Origin: Ruminococcus sp. NK3A76
GTDB taxonomy: Bacteria; Bacillota; Clostridia; Oscillospirales; Ruminococcaceae
Length of the DNA: 64,000 nt
NCBI RefSeq assembly: GCF_000686125.1
Contig: NZ_JMMA01000002.1
Coordinates: 2,480,001-2,544,000 of the forward strand
Reading direction: 5' to 3'
Part shown: in pieces, positions 1-8,539 of the stretch
Layout: every line of letters begins with the position of its first letter
Numbering within the stretch: position 1 is the stretch's first letter
Position numbers and translations under genes: made by a program
The notes under the pieces: model-generated
The model's input: only the letters and a program-made list of their open reading frames with translations
What the model was told of the DNA's origin: nothing
Databases searched by the model: none

Positions 1-172
1 GCTCTCGGAATTTGACCGTGTGATAGAACAAAATCAGAGCATTGGCGCTGTTGTGGTATCAACAGGTCTTGAAATATACGACAGGCAGCGTGACGGCAGC
101 TTCTCGGACGTTTTCGAGCGTGCCGACAAGAAGATGTACGAGCGCAAGTGCTATTTAAAAAGCATGAAATAA
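1..172 (+). CDS. Diguanylate cyclase (GGDEF) domain protein, 3' end only
   Basis: Only the last 56 residues are inside the window; the reading frame begins at base 2 and ends at TAA 170-172. The visible tail has the pattern that closes GGDEF domains: SIGAVV, a short loop, then F-ERADKKMYERK near the end (the ADxxMYxxK helix). The family makes cyclic di-GMP from two GTP. The active-site GGDEF loop lies upstream of the window, so activity cannot be judged. A terminator follows within 10 bases, so this is the last gene of its transcript. An EAL protein at 13.8 kb would be the opposing activity in the same cell. Confidence 0.8.
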   Translation, partial: LSEFDRVIEQNQSIGAVVVSTGLEIYDRQRDGSFSDVFERADKKMYERKCYLKSMK

Positions 173-178
173 ACAAAA

Positions 179-210
179 CGGGCAGGGTGAAGACACCTTG
201 CCCGCTTTTT
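179..210 (+). terminator. Rho-independent terminator after the GGDEF gene
   Basis: An 11-bp stem (CGGGCAGGGTG pairing with CACCTTGCCCG, one G-U pair) with a 4-base loop is followed by a T run. It begins 6 bases after the stop codon. Confidence 0.85.
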
Positions 211-255
211 ATTATGCATAACTAAGGCGGCAGGCCGAAGGTCGAGGGGCACACC

Positions 256-290
256 TCACCTGTTACCTGTTACTTGTTGCCTGTCACCTC
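256..290. repeat. Heptamer repeat array (CCTGTTA type)
   Basis: Four to five degenerate copies of the 7-mer CCTGTTA in tandem lie against the stop codon of the downstream histidine kinase. The same 7-mer array recurs in many gaps of this window. Confidence 0.75.
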
Positions 291-1308
291 ACTCAGCCTC
301 CGGCCTGTATATGTCATTTTTCCCGAACGAAATCATTATGTCCGTGTACTCACCCGGCGCAGATGCGGCTGTGACCTTGTGGCCGAGCTTGCGGCAGAGA
401 CTGCCGGTGATGTACAGCCCCATGCCGGTGCTCTTTGAATGTAAGCGGCCGTTCTCGCCCGTGAAGCTCTTTTCAAAAATGTAGGGCAGGTCGCTTTGCG
501 GTATGCCTATGCCGTTGTCTCTGAAATGCAGCGTGATGCACTGCTCGTCTTCCTCGGTGAATATGCTTATCTCCGGCGGCCTGTCGGGAGAGAAGTATTT
601 CAGGCTGTTGGCTGTCAGCTGCGTGAAGATGTATTCGAGCCACTTCGCATCGGTCATGACCCTTTTGTCAAGCCCCTGAGTGTTTACTGTGACGTTCCTC
701 TGCTGCAGCGCCTCACGGCTTTTGAGCGCCGATTCCTTGAACGCCCTGCCGAGGGGTGTTTCCTTGATGATGTAGTCCTTGTTTGCGTTCTCGCTGCGTG
801 AGTAGTAGAGCACGTTCTCTATGTATGAATCTATCCTCGCAAGCTGCGCTGAATACCTCTCGCCCTGCTCGCCGTCATTGTGCGCCATGAGCGAGAGCGA
901 TGCTATCGGCAGCTTGACCTCGTGTACCCAGAGCTCGATGTACTCTCTGAAATCATCTGCCCTGCGGCTGTGCATTGACACGTTCTCGCACATACTCTTG
1001 CCGGCCTCGTAGAGCATCTCGCTAAACAGCCTGCCCTCCAGAAACGCCGGCTCCTCTGTCATCTCGGGCAGCAGGTATTTCTTATCAAGCCCCTTTAGCG
1101 AATCAAACGCCCTTTTGAAAAAGCCATGCTCTCTTAAATATCCGTATACAAGCGCAGCTGCGACAGTTGACCAGTAGCAGACGCTTATCACGGCTATCTG
1201 CCCGCCGCCTGCGTGATAGCCCCCGAAAAAACATAGCATTATCAGATACCCTGCTAAGAATATCATCAGCTGTGCCAGCCTGTCCTTTAAAAATGATGAA
1301 AAGCTCAT
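289..1308 (-). CDS. Bce-type intramembrane-sensing histidine kinase
   Basis: A 339-residue sensor kinase. Two hydrophobic helices (about residues 12-30 and 37-56) are joined by a very short loop, so there is almost no extracellular sensor domain; this is the hallmark of BceS-like kinases that sense through a partner ABC transporter. The dimerisation box WVHEVKLPIASL holds the phospho-acceptor His129. The C-terminal ATPase domain has an N box, DNGIGIP and a GMGLYI G box. It overlaps the 3' end of the response regulator gene by 4 bases, so the two are co-translated. The likely signal source is the BceAB-type transporter at 10.4-13.3 kb, whose promoter carries a BceR-like operator. The exact ligand (probably a cell-wall-active peptide) is inference. 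Confidence 0.88.
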   Translation of the reverse strand: MSFSSFLKDRLAQLMIFLAGYLIMLCFFGGYHAGGGQIAVISVCYWSTVAAALVYGYLREHGFFKRAFDSLKGLDKKYLLPEMTEEPAFLEGRLFSEMLYEAGKSMCENVSMHSRRADDFREYIELWVHEVKLPIASLSLMAHNDGEQGERYSAQLARIDSYIENVLYYSRSENANKDYIIKETPLGRAFKESALKSREALQQRNVTVNTQGLDKRVMTDAKWLEYIFTQLTANSLKYFSPDRPPEISIFTEEDEQCITLHFRDNGIGIPQSDLPYIFEKSFTGENGRLHSKSTGMGLYITGSLCRKLGHKVTAASAPGEYTDIMISFGKNDIYRPEAE

Positions 1309-1970
1309 AGCAGCATATACCCCTGTTTCTTTCTTGTTTCAAGTGCTTTCTCGATGCCTGCTTCCGAGAGCTTCTGTCGCAGGCGGCTGATGTTAACGGT
1401 CAGGGCGTTGTCGTTTATGTATTCCTCGCTGTCCCATAGGGCTGTCATAAGCTCGTCTCTTGTGACTATCTGCCCCTGCGATGCGAGCAGCCGTGAGAAT
1501 ATTATCATCTCGTTCTTGGTGAGCATTATCTCGCTGCTTCCCTCACCTATGCTGCCCCTTGCGGTGTTGACTGCAAGCCCGTGATAGCTCGCCCTTGCCA
1601 TACCGCCCGACTGCGTGCGCTTTAACACTGCCGATATCCTGAGAAGCAGTATCATCGGGTTGTAGGGCTTGGTGATGTAGTCATCAGCGCCCATGCTCAT
1701 AGACAGCATCTCGTCTGTTTCGCCTGCCCTGCTCGTCACCATGATCACAGCCATGTCAGAGCTTTTTCTTATCTCCTTGAGCACCGTCTGGCCATTTGCT
1801 GACGGCAGGTTTATATCAAGCAGCACAAGGTCAGCCCCTGCCTTTATCGCCTGGGCTGCTATGTCCTCAAACCCCTCCGGCTGGCAGACCTCATAGCCTG
1901 AGTTTTCAAGCAGCTCGCAAAGCTCATCTCTTATCGCAATATCGTCCTCAACAACAAATATCCTGCTCAT
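1305..1970 (-). CDS. OmpR-family response regulator, BceR-like
   Basis: A 221-residue regulator with an N-terminal receiver domain (acidic pair D9-D10, phospho-acceptor D52 in LLDINLPS, switch T/S near 79-80, K101 in KPYNP) and a C-terminal winged helix (about 125-221). It is transcribed just ahead of its kinase and overlaps it by 4 bases. A near-consensus sigma-A promoter lies at 2008-2036. By family and context it should bind the TTACA-N4-TGTAA palindrome upstream of the bceA-like gene at 13.3 kb. Confidence 0.9.
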   Translation of the reverse strand: MSRIFVVEDDIAIRDELCELLENSGYEVCQPEGFEDIAAQAIKAGADLVLLDINLPSANGQTVLKEIRKSSDMAVIMVTSRAGETDEMLSMSMGADDYITKPYNPMILLLRISAVLKRTQSGGMARASYHGLAVNTARGSIGEGSSEIMLTKNEMIIFSRLLASQGQIVTRDELMTALWDSEEYINDNALTVNISRLRQKLSEAGIEKALETRKKQGYMLL

Positions 1971-2007
1971 AATGCTCTCCCCTTATAGAAGTTCATGATT
2001 CTTTATG

Positions 2008-2036
2008 ATTATATCATATATCCGTTTATAAATCAA
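2008..2036 (-). promoter_or_regulatory. Sigma-A promoter of the BceRS-type operon
   Basis: On the minus strand TTGATT, a 17-base spacer, then TATAAT. It lies 38 bases upstream of the response-regulator start codon. Confidence 0.75.
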
Positions 2037-2048
2037 CCACCGTCAGCA

Positions 2049-2077
2049 TTGACTAACTGTGTGGAATATGGTATAAT
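2049..2077 (+). promoter_or_regulatory. Sigma-A promoter of the C_GCAxxG_C_C gene
   Basis: TTGACT, a 17-base spacer (with a TG just before the -10), then TATAAT. It reads towards the gene at 2144. Confidence 0.8.
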
Positions 2078-2098
2078 GAATGCAAAGCATTCATTATA
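2072..2098 (+). promoter_or_regulatory. Perfect palindrome overlapping the -10 box
   Basis: TATAATGAATGC is followed by AAA and then its exact reverse complement, giving 12-bp arms. The left arm includes the -10 hexamer and the centre lies near the expected start of transcription. It could be a repressor operator or a hairpin at the mRNA 5' end; the sequence does not decide between them. Confidence 0.6.
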
Positions 2099-2143
2099 AT
2101 TTATCTTTATTTAAGAGAATCAGTTTACCGGAGGGTATCATAT

Positions 2144-2521
2144 ATGAGCAGACAGGACAAGGCGGTAGATTATAAGCACAGCGGCTTCAACTGCGCACAG
2201 GCGGTGCTTATGGCTTTTTCGGATATTCTTGATGAAGACGAGCTCACACTCAAAAAGCTCGGTGCAGGCTTTGGCTGCGGCATGGGTGCTTTTGATGCTA
2301 CCTGCGGCTCGCTGTGTGCTGCACAGATGATACTCGGGCTCAAATGCTACTCCGGCAGACCTATGCTTGCTGATGCAAAGCTGCTCCACGCCGACTTCAA
2401 GCGTATGTGCGGCTCGGCCGACTGCGGCGAGCTAAAGGGCTTAAAAGGCGGCCCGATGCTCTGCGCCTGTGACGACTGCATCAAAAACGCCGTCAGGCTG
2501 ACAGAGGAAAGAATGATATAG
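2144..2521 (+). CDS. C_GCAxxG_C_C family redox-type protein
   Basis: A 125-residue cytosolic protein with the family's cysteine pattern: FNCAQAVL near residue 16, GCGMGAFDATCGSLCAAQMILG in the middle (GFGCGMG and ATCGSLCAA), and C-terminal cysteines in the CGSADCGEL and CACDDC segments. The family (PF09719 type) is common in anaerobic Firmicutes and is thought to bind metal or take part in redox chemistry; the substrate is unknown. It is monocistronic, with its own promoter and palindrome at 2049-2098 and a terminator at 2701. The stop codon shares its last base with a palindromic repeat element. Confidence 0.85.
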   Translation: MSRQDKAVDYKHSGFNCAQAVLMAFSDILDEDELTLKKLGAGFGCGMGAFDATCGSLCAAQMILGLKCYSGRPMLADAKLLHADFKRMCGSADCGELKGLKGGPMLCACDDCIKNAVRLTEERMI

Positions 2522-2692
2522 GCAACACCGCACAACCATTGTACGTCAGACACGCAGTCAAATTTTTCGTCAGATTGGCTAAATTTACCGCAGGAATACT
2601 AACGTATTTCAAGGTGAATTTGGGTAATATGACGGAAAATTTGCAAGTGGATGGCGTGCAAAGGTATCCGCCGGTGGTTGTGCGGTGTTGCC
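2521..2692. repeat. Palindromic MITE-like element, copy 1
   Basis: The termini GGCAACACCGCACAACCA and its reverse complement TGGTTGTGCGGTGTTGCC bound about 172 bp with internal pseudo-symmetry (TTTTTCGTCAGATT and AATATGACGGAAAAT). Left flank AT and right flank AT could be a 2-bp target duplication. It has no coding capacity. The element starts at the last base of the preceding stop codon. Confidence 0.8.
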
Positions 2693-2700
2693 TATAGCTA

Positions 2701-2737
2701 AAGCCGATACCTTGTTAAGGGTATCGGCTTATTTTTA
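2701..2737 (+). terminator. Terminator hairpin, usable from both strands
   Basis: AAGCCGATACC, a 7-base loop, then GGGTATCGGCTT and ATTTTTA. It closes the transcript of the C_GCAxxG_C_C gene and touches the 3' end of the oppositely oriented gene at 2735. Confidence 0.8.
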
Positions 2738-4816
2738 TGCCTGAGCGCTTTTATCAAGCTCGTTGATGCAGCTGTACAGGAGTATCAACTGATTGTAGCA
2801 GCGGGTGTATTTTACGCCGTTTATATAAAGCTCATCGCCGTCCTTGAGCGGAGTGTACACTGTGTAGACGATCTCGCCCTTTTCGTTTTTCAGCTCAAGT
2901 GTCATCTCGTGGCCTGTGCTGTTGTTAGGTATCTCGTCAGGCTCGACTGCACAGCCGAACTTGTTTTCAGACACATAGCAGGCGACCTCGAATACCATAT
3001 CGCAAAGGCTTCTGTCGTAGAATGTCTTCTTCTCCGTTTTCCTGCTCGAAGAATAGGTGAGCTCTGCATCAACGCTCTGATATTCACGGTTTACTGCCTC
3101 TGTGCCGTCGGGCTTTATCATATCGTAAAGCGCAAGCCTTATATCCTCAAATGCCTGCTTATCGACATTTGTGTATTTTGTCTGGCCTATTATCAGCGTG
3201 TTCTCCTGCTTATTTGGAATTATAACGCTGAGCTTTTGCGATGATGACGTATCAACAAAGCCCGTAGATCCGCTCACGCACTGGAAAAGCTCGGCATATG
3301 CAAAGGCTGTCTTCTTGGCATCTGCTGCCTGCTCGTCTGTAAGCAGCATTTTGTCAGCCGTGCTGCTGACAGCGTCAAATTTTTTAAATGCTGCAAACAG
3401 CCCGTCAAACGCATCTCGATTATTGAAATAATAGCCGGCCTCACGGTACTTGCCGTCATACACGCCTTTGAAAATATCAGGGCTGCAGCAGCCCGTTGTA
3501 AGCTTTGCTCTTACTTCGTCCATCGAATCACAGTCTTCAAAGTCCCAGCCGAGCTCTTTTAGCACCAGCACAGCAGCCTTGTCCTTTTTGCTGTCATCAT
3601 TGAAACGACACCAGTCTCCGAGTATCGCCTTTTGCAGAGTGTATACACCCAGCGCCTTTAACGACTTGAAATTAACATCTTGCTGCATATCATAGTTTGC
3701 CGTGCCGAGCCTGTCGGCTATCCTTGTCAGCTTCATATCCACCCATGCGCCCACATCGATCTCTGTGAGCAGACGGTCTTTCGGGGTCTCGGTCATCTCC
3801 TTAGCGTAGTATTCGCATGCGTCGGGCGCTATCTCTGACTCAGGCTGCAAAACACCGGAATAGTCCTTTTCTTCGCTCAGCAAATACTTTGCCGCCTGAT
3901 ATGCTATTTCAAGCTGCTTCTCATCAAGGTCACCTGCGATGTACATGGCTGCGACCTTCTGATAAAAGTCGCCGTAGTGCTCGCCGACCTTTATAAGCCT
4001 CTGATAATCATTCGACTTTTTGTAGTCGCTCTCATCTTTAAGGCTGTCAAGCAGCCTTTTCAGCTCCTCTCTCTCAGGGTCGTCTTCCTCATCATCGATA
4101 TACAGCGACATCGAATGGATAATGTCGTACTCTTTGTTGACCGACTCAAAGAACTCATAGCTTACGTCGTCCTCGTATTCACCGTCATACCATGCCAGTT
4201 CACCTTTATCTGTACACTGAGCATACGCCCGGGCATTCTCTGCTATGAAAACATACCTCTCCTCGACCTCGCCGTTTTGATACATATCATAGAGTATGGG
4301 TGTCATCTTTCTGCCGAAATACGATGTAAGCACCTTGAAGCTTTCAAGCTCTGTAAGCTTTGTATAGTCGCTGCCTGCTTCGGTATACTCGTCATAGCAT
4401 TTCACCAGAAGCTGATACAGAAGATCCTTCGACAGCGCCGGGTAATCCTCGGCTATATGTATCTGTGGTGTCGTATCCGTTTCGCTCTCTCCCTGCTTTT
4501 GTGCGGCGTTGCTGCTGTCTTTCTCTACCGCTGTGTGCTGCATAGCGCCAAAAAGCGCTGCTGCGCCCACCAGAAGTGCAACTGCCGCCGCTGTCGCTGC
4601 AATGGCGAGCTTTCTGCTCTTTACCCTTGCTGCAAACGGCTGCTCCCATTTTATAGTTTCGGGCTCTATACCCTTTTCAAGGAACACCTCCTCAGCGCTG
4701 CCTATGTATTTCTCTCCTGCTCTGAGCTCTGCTGCACGCTTAAAAAGCTCCTCCTGCACACTGCTGCCCGGTGTGAGCTTTTCATCTATGCTTTTTAATA
4801 TGTCATTCTGTCTCAT
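2735..4816 (-). CDS. Single-pass membrane protein paired with an ECF sigma factor
   Basis: A 693-residue protein. The first ~65 residues are charged and cytoplasmic in type; one transmembrane segment follows (about residues 70-91, LAIAATAAAVALLVGAAALF), then about 600 mainly hydrophilic, helical, acidic residues predicted outside. No enzyme motif was recognised. Its start overlaps the 3' end of the sigma-factor gene by 14 bases, the usual arrangement for an anti-sigma factor or sigma-linked sensor. The N-terminal cytoplasmic part lacks an obvious zinc-type anti-sigma HxxxCxxC motif, so anti-sigma function is inferred from position only. Confidence 0.7.
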   Translation of the reverse strand: MRQNDILKSIDEKLTPGSSVQEELFKRAAELRAGEKYIGSAEEVFLEKGIEPETIKWEQPFAARVKSRKLAIAATAAAVALLVGAAALFGAMQHTAVEKDSSNAAQKQGESETDTTPQIHIAEDYPALSKDLLYQLLVKCYDEYTEAGSDYTKLTELESFKVLTSYFGRKMTPILYDMYQNGEVEERYVFIAENARAYAQCTDKGELAWYDGEYEDDVSYEFFESVNKEYDIIHSMSLYIDDEEDDPEREELKRLLDSLKDESDYKKSNDYQRLIKVGEHYGDFYQKVAAMYIAGDLDEKQLEIAYQAAKYLLSEEKDYSGVLQPESEIAPDACEYYAKEMTETPKDRLLTEIDVGAWVDMKLTRIADRLGTANYDMQQDVNFKSLKALGVYTLQKAILGDWCRFNDDSKKDKAAVLVLKELGWDFEDCDSMDEVRAKLTTGCCSPDIFKGVYDGKYREAGYYFNNRDAFDGLFAAFKKFDAVSSTADKMLLTDEQAADAKKTAFAYAELFQCVSGSTGFVDTSSSQKLSVIIPNKQENTLIIGQTKYTNVDKQAFEDIRLALYDMIKPDGTEAVNREYQSVDAELTYSSSRKTEKKTFYDRSLCDMVFEVACYVSENKFGCAVEPDEIPNNSTGHEMTLELKNEKGEIVYTVYTPLKDGDELYINGVKYTRCYNQLILLYSCINELDKSAQA

Positions 4817-5312
4817 AGAAATACTCTCCCTTCAGCTTGTCCTTTAGTTTTTTCCTTGCCCTTGCCAGCCTGACCTGCACAGCACCGCTGCTTATACCCA
4901 TGCAGAGCGCTATCTCGTTTATCGAGAGCCCCGTGAAGTAGTACAGATACACAGGCTCTCTCTGCCCGTCGGCAAGCGACATCACCGCCTGCAGCACATC
5001 ATTCTCCTCATCGGTGAGCATATTCTCAGCCGGCAGTTCTTCCTCGTTCTCAGGCAGCCTGTCTACCTTGGTAGCCCAGGAGCTTAGGTTCTGCTTTTTG
5101 CAGAGGTTGAGCGCTGTTCTGATAAGCCACGCCTTTCTTGCCTCCTCGCACTCAAAGCTAAGCGTCTTCTGATAGTACAGCAAAAACGTCTCCTGAAACA
5201 CATCGTCGGCATAGTGCCGGCTCTTAAGCCTTGAATATGCTACCGAGTAGACAACGCTTTTATATTTCTCTACCACCTGCCGCAGGTCGTCTTCGGTGTC
5301 GTGTATCTGCAT
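4803..5312 (-). CDS. ECF-type RNA polymerase sigma factor
   Basis: A 169-residue sigma-70 family protein of the extracytoplasmic type. Region 2 is visible at VVEKYKSVVYSVAYSRLKSRHYADDVFQETFL (the DDVFQETF element binds core polymerase and the -10), and region 4 near the C terminus as LADGQREPVYLYYFTGLSINEIALCMGISSGAVQVRLARARKKLK (helix-turn-helix). I chose the ATG at 5312 because AAAGGAGGG lies 9 bases upstream; a frame extending to 5420 has no such site and no family similarity. It is co-transcribed with the membrane protein at 2735, probably its regulator. Confidence 0.88.
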   Translation of the reverse strand: MQIHDTEDDLRQVVEKYKSVVYSVAYSRLKSRHYADDVFQETFLLYYQKTLSFECEEARKAWLIRTALNLCKKQNLSSWATKVDRLPENEEELPAENMLTDEENDVLQAVMSLADGQREPVYLYYFTGLSINEIALCMGISSGAVQVRLARARKKLKDKLKGEYFYETE

Positions 5313-5516
5313 GGTGTGTATCCCTCCTTTCTGTATACATATCCCTTGGGGGGCGTAAAATAATACGCTGAGATCTAAGATTTGTAGAAACAGCCAAAAA
5401 CGCTGTGATTTTTTGTGCATAGCTCACAAACGGTCAACTGTCCACAATTTTGCCCACACTTTCTCTGAAAATATGTTATAATATACTCAGACAACAAAGA
5501 AAGAGAGGATGATCTT

Positions 5517-5936
5517 ATGTGGAGCTTAATTAAAACAACCGAAGACGCAGAGGAGCTCATGGCCTGCTTCGGCGGCTTTGAGAACAGCTGCATATGCAGC
5601 CTTAAATACCGCTCGGGCGCATACGTCGGCGAGGTGAGCGAGCATTTCATAAACGACGACATGACACTTTCGCTGCTCGTTCAGCGCAGGAGCATGGGGT
5701 ATGTTCAGACCTTCGAGCTGCTTTTTCGTGACATACGAAGGCTCAGGCTCGAACCGATGAGCAAAGGCATGGAATGTTATCTGACCTCTGCGAGCATCAG
5801 GGCAGAGAACGGGCTTATCACCTTTTCCTCATGGGAGGATCTTGATACAGTGAATGCCGACTCGGACATACTTCTGATCACCGCCGCATCTTTGATGTGG
5901 CGTGATGTGAGCGAAACGGTGAGCATCACGGCGTAG
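5517..5936 (+). CDS. Hypothetical protein, 139 residues
   Basis: I do not recognise this protein. It has no signal peptide or membrane segment and a mixed alpha/beta composition; conserved-looking features are CFGGFENSCICSLKY near the N terminus and SWEDLDT near residue 103. The start ATG follows GAAAGAGAGGATG closely. A TATAAT lies at 5477-5482 without a good -35. It is a single gene between the divergent sigma-factor operon and a repeat island. Confidence 0.65.
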   Translation: MWSLIKTTEDAEELMACFGGFENSCICSLKYRSGAYVGEVSEHFINDDMTLSLLVQRRSMGYVQTFELLFRDIRRLRLEPMSKGMECYLTSASIRAENGLITFSSWEDLDTVNADSDILLITAASLMWRDVSETVSITA

Positions 5937-5940
5937 CGCA

Positions 5941-6176
5941 TAGCGCTATGCGCTATGCGCAGGTAACAGGTAACAGGTTACAGGTAACAGGTAAGGAGCG
6001 GCTTCGCCGTTTATTGCAAGTTTCGCTTTGCGAGACTTGGCTGTGAAGCGTAAGCAGACGAGCCCCATATCGGGCAATATGGAACCGAGGAAAGGCAAGT
6101 CCGAAGGGGGGCGACCCTTCGGTTTGCCGTCAGGCGTACCATACCTGTTACCTGTTACTTGTTACCTGTTACCTGA
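5941..6176. repeat. Mosaic repeat island
   Basis: A GCGCATAG/CTATGCGC palindromic start is followed by a TAACAGG heptamer array, then GC-rich modules (GCAAGTTTCGCTTTGCGA hairpin, CCATATCGGGCAATATGG) and a closing CCTGTTA heptamer array in the opposite sense. No gene was seen in it. Confidence 0.7.
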
Positions 6177-6207
6177 GAAAAAGGCTCCGCCTTAAGCGGA
6201 GCCTTTT
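6177..6207 (-). terminator. Terminator of the leuC-leuD transcript
   Basis: The GGCTCCGC / GCGGAGCC stem is followed by six Ts on the minus strand. It has Ts on the plus strand as well, so it may work in both directions. Confidence 0.85.
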
Positions 6208-6210
6208 GTA

Positions 6211-6699
6211 TCACTGTTCGTTCTTTAAGGAATTGAGCAGACCGTTTGAGTTGATGATGTTTATCAAAAACTCGGGGAAAGCTGTTCCCTGATATGTCTC
6301 ACCCTTTGTCTTGTCGGTGATGATGCCTGTCTCAAAGTCTATCTCGACTTCGTCGCCTGCTTCGATGCTCTGCGCAGCCTCGGGGCACTCGATTATCGGA
6401 AGACCGATGTTTATAGCGTTGCGGTAGAATATCCTCGCAAATGTCTTTGCTATAACGCACGAGATGCCGCTTGCCTTGATGGCGATGGGTGCGTGCTCTC
6501 TTGACGAGCCGCAGCCGAAGTTCGACTCAGCGACCATTATGTCGCCCTCTTTTACCTTCTTTACAAACTCTGTATCAATGTCCTCCATGCAGTGCTCTGC
6601 GAGAGCCTTGTGGTCAGGGTTGTTCAAGTATCTTGCAGGTATGATAACGTCTGTATCAACATTATCGCCGTATTTATGTACCTTTCCGCATACCTTCAT
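6211..6699 (-). CDS. leuD: 3-isopropylmalate dehydratase small subunit
   Basis: A 162-residue swivel-domain subunit of isopropylmalate isomerase (second step of leucine synthesis; 2-isopropylmalate to 3-isopropylmalate). Family motifs: [16 protein letters not shown] near the N terminus, [19 protein letters not shown] around residue 60, and [14 protein letters not shown] near 95. The length is normal for the bacterial/archaeal LeuD type. It lies downstream of leuC with a small Dabb-domain gene between them, all on one strand with short gaps. Confidence 0.95.
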   Translation of the reverse strand: MKVCGKVHKYGDNVDTDVIIPARYLNNPDHKALAEHCMEDIDTEFVKKVKEGDIMVAESNFGCGSSREHAPIAIKASGISCVIAKTFARIFYRNAINIGLPIIECPEAAQSIEAGDEVEIDFETGIITDKTKGETYQGTAFPEFLINIINSNGLLNSLKNEQ

Positions 6700-6729
6700 A
6701 GCTTAGATCCTCCATACTGTCATTATATA

Positions 6730-7029
6730 TTATTCAGCGTAGTCTATGCATTTTCTGTCGCTGACTACCGATCTTATGAATTTTGCGACCTCCAAGTGGT
6801 CGGGGTTCGTCTGATAAGCCTTAAGTGCTGCCTCATCTGTAAAGCTCGAATCGAGCATCATGTCAGCATTTGAGCTTTCAAGATTGTCGATGTGTACCTT
6901 TATGCTTTCAAGCCCGTCTATCCTGCCCTTCAGGCCTTCAAGACCACGCTTTGCCTTGATAAGAGCACTTGTCTTTTCCTGCTCGGAGAGGTCTTCCCTG
7001 AGCGACCATATAATAATATGTCTTACCAT
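6730..7029 (-). CDS. Dabb (stress-responsive A/B barrel) domain protein
   Basis: A 99-residue protein with the typical Dabb/ferredoxin-like pattern: MVRHIIIWSLRE at the start, a central helix (LEGLKGRIDGLESIKVHID), DMMLDSSFTDEAALKAYQTNPDHLEVAKFI and a terminal strand. Such proteins form small dimeric barrels; most have no defined role. It begins 2 bases after the leuC stop and ends 30 bases before leuD, so it is translationally embedded in the isopropylmalate isomerase operon. A link to leucine synthesis is suggested only by that position. Confidence 0.88.
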   Translation of the reverse strand: MVRHIIIWSLREDLSEQEKTSALIKAKRGLEGLKGRIDGLESIKVHIDNLESSNADMMLDSSFTDEAALKAYQTNPDHLEVAKFIRSVVSDRKCIDYAE

Positions 7030-7031
7030 TT

Positions 7032-8303
7032 TTATACCTCATCAACTAAGTCCTGCGGCTGTGAGATCCTGCCTGTAACAGCAGATGCTGCTGCAACATA
7101 AGGAGAAGCAAGGTATACCTCGCTCTCGGGGTGACCCATACGGCCGACGAAGTTTCTGTTTGTTGTGGCAACTGCTCTCTCGCCCTTTGCAAGTATGCCC
7201 ATATGACCGCCTAAGCAGGGGCCGCAGGTAGGTGTCGAAACAGCGCAGCCTGCATTGATGAATATCTCAAGCAGACCCTCCTTCATAGCCTGGAGGTATA
7301 CAGCCTGTGTTGCCGGGATAACTATGCATCTTACATTCTGTGCGATGTGCCTGTCTTTGAGTATCTCGGCTGCGGCTCTTATGTCCTCTATCCTGCCGTT
7401 TGTGCAGGAGCCGATAACTACCTGGTCTATCTTTACCTCGGGCATATCGTCAAATGTCCTTGCATTCTCGGGAAGGTGAGGGAATGCAACTGTTGGCTTT
7501 ATCTCGCCAAGGTCGATGTCATATACTGCATCGTACTCAGCGTCAGCATCAGCCTCGAACACCGTGAATTCCCTGTCAACTCTGCCTGCGCAGTAAGCAC
7601 GGGTAACATCGTCAACTGCGAAGATGCCGTTCTTTGCACCTGCTTCTATCGCCATGTTAGCTATGCAGAGCCTGTCCTCCATTGTGAGGTTCTTAAGGCC
7701 ATCGCCTGAAAACTCCATAGACTTGTAGAGCGCACCGTCAACGCCTATCATACCGATGATATGAAGGATAACGTCCTTTGCAGAGCTGTACTTGGGCAGC
7801 TCGCCTGTGATGTTGAACTTGATAGCGGAAGGCACCTTGAACCACGCCTTGCCTGTAGCCATGCCTGCGCACATATCTGTCGAGCCGACACCTGTTGAGA
7901 ATGCGCCGAGTGCGCCGTATGTACAGGTGTGCGAGTCAGCACCTATCACGCAGTCACCGGGGGCAACGAGGCCTTTTTCGGGCAGAAGTGCGTGCTCGAT
8001 ACCCATATCGCCCACGTCATAGAAATGCCTGATGCAGTAGCCGCTGCAGAAATCCCTGCACTGCTTTGCATTCTCAGCCGACTTTATATCCTTGTTAGGT
8101 GTAAAGTGGTCCATGACCATTGTTACCTTCTGCGTATCGAAAACACTGTCAAAGCCTGCCTTGTTGAATTCATTGATAGCGACGGGTGATGTAACGTCAT
8201 TGCCAAGCACGAGGTCGAGCTCTGCCATTATGAGCTGGCCTGCCTTAACCTCGTCGAGCCCTGCGTGTGCCGCAAGTACCTTTTGTGTCATTGTCATACC
8301 CAA
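7032..8303 (-). CDS. leuC: 3-isopropylmalate dehydratase large subunit
   Basis: A 423-residue aconitase-family subunit. The 4Fe-4S ligands are visible as C300 (VIGSCTNGR) and C360 and C363 (CGPCLGGH); substrate-loop motifs include DHFTPNKD and [16 protein letters not shown] take the TTG at 8303 as start, because [15 protein letters not shown] is the family's usual N terminus and AGGAGTG lies 7 bases upstream; ATG codons at +7 and +13 are less well placed. The promoter is at 8540-8568, and a 200-bp palindromic repeat occupies nearly all of the leader. Confidence 0.95.
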   Translation of the reverse strand: MGMTMTQKVLAAHAGLDEVKAGQLIMAELDLVLGNDVTSPVAINEFNKAGFDSVFDTQKVTMVMDHFTPNKDIKSAENAKQCRDFCSGYCIRHFYDVGDMGIEHALLPEKGLVAPGDCVIGADSHTCTYGALGAFSTGVGSTDMCAGMATGKAWFKVPSAIKFNITGELPKYSSAKDVILHIIGMIGVDGALYKSMEFSGDGLKNLTMEDRLCIANMAIEAGAKNGIFAVDDVTRAYCAGRVDREFTVFEADADAEYDAVYDIDLGEIKPTVAFPHLPENARTFDDMPEVKIDQVVIGSCTNGRIEDIRAAAEILKDRHIAQNVRCIVIPATQAVYLQAMKEGLLEIFINAGCAVSTPTCGPCLGGHMGILAKGERAVATTNRNFVGRMGHPESEVYLASPYVAAASAVTGRISQPQDLVDEV

Positions 8304-8330
8304 TGTAAAACACTCCTATCTTTCTGATTA

Positions 8331-8530
8331 TTAAGGCAACACCGCACGACCACCGGCTCTGGCCTTTGTGTGCCATCTGCTTGCCGAATTTCCGTCATAA
8401 TACCCAATTTCACCTTGTTTTACGCCAGTAAAACTGCGGCAAAAATGGGCATTCTGACAAAAATTCGGAGTGTTCAGCAAAGCTGAACAACCGCATACTG
8501 ACATACAATGGTCGTGCGGTGTTGCCTTAA
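8331..8530. repeat. Palindromic MITE-like element, copy 2, in the leuC leader
   Basis: TTAAGGCAACACCGCACGAC at one end and its exact reverse complement at the other, with TTA/TAA flanks giving a possible TA duplication. Internal arms include a GTTCAGC-AAA-GCTGAAC hairpin not seen in the other copies, which makes this copy longer (200 bp). It lies between the leuC promoter and the leuC ribosome site, so it should be transcribed as leader RNA. Confidence 0.82.
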
Positions 8531-8539
8531 GACCCTTAT

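Noticed and set aside
256-290. Heptamer arrays as possible CRISPR
   Set aside because: The units are 7-8 bp in direct tandem with no unique spacers and no cas genes are present.
3977-4798. 273-residue plus-strand frame opposite the sigma-linked membrane protein
   Set aside because: It is a shadow of the 2735-4816 gene, without a ribosome site or promoter; the minus-strand protein has a clear membrane anchor and operon context.
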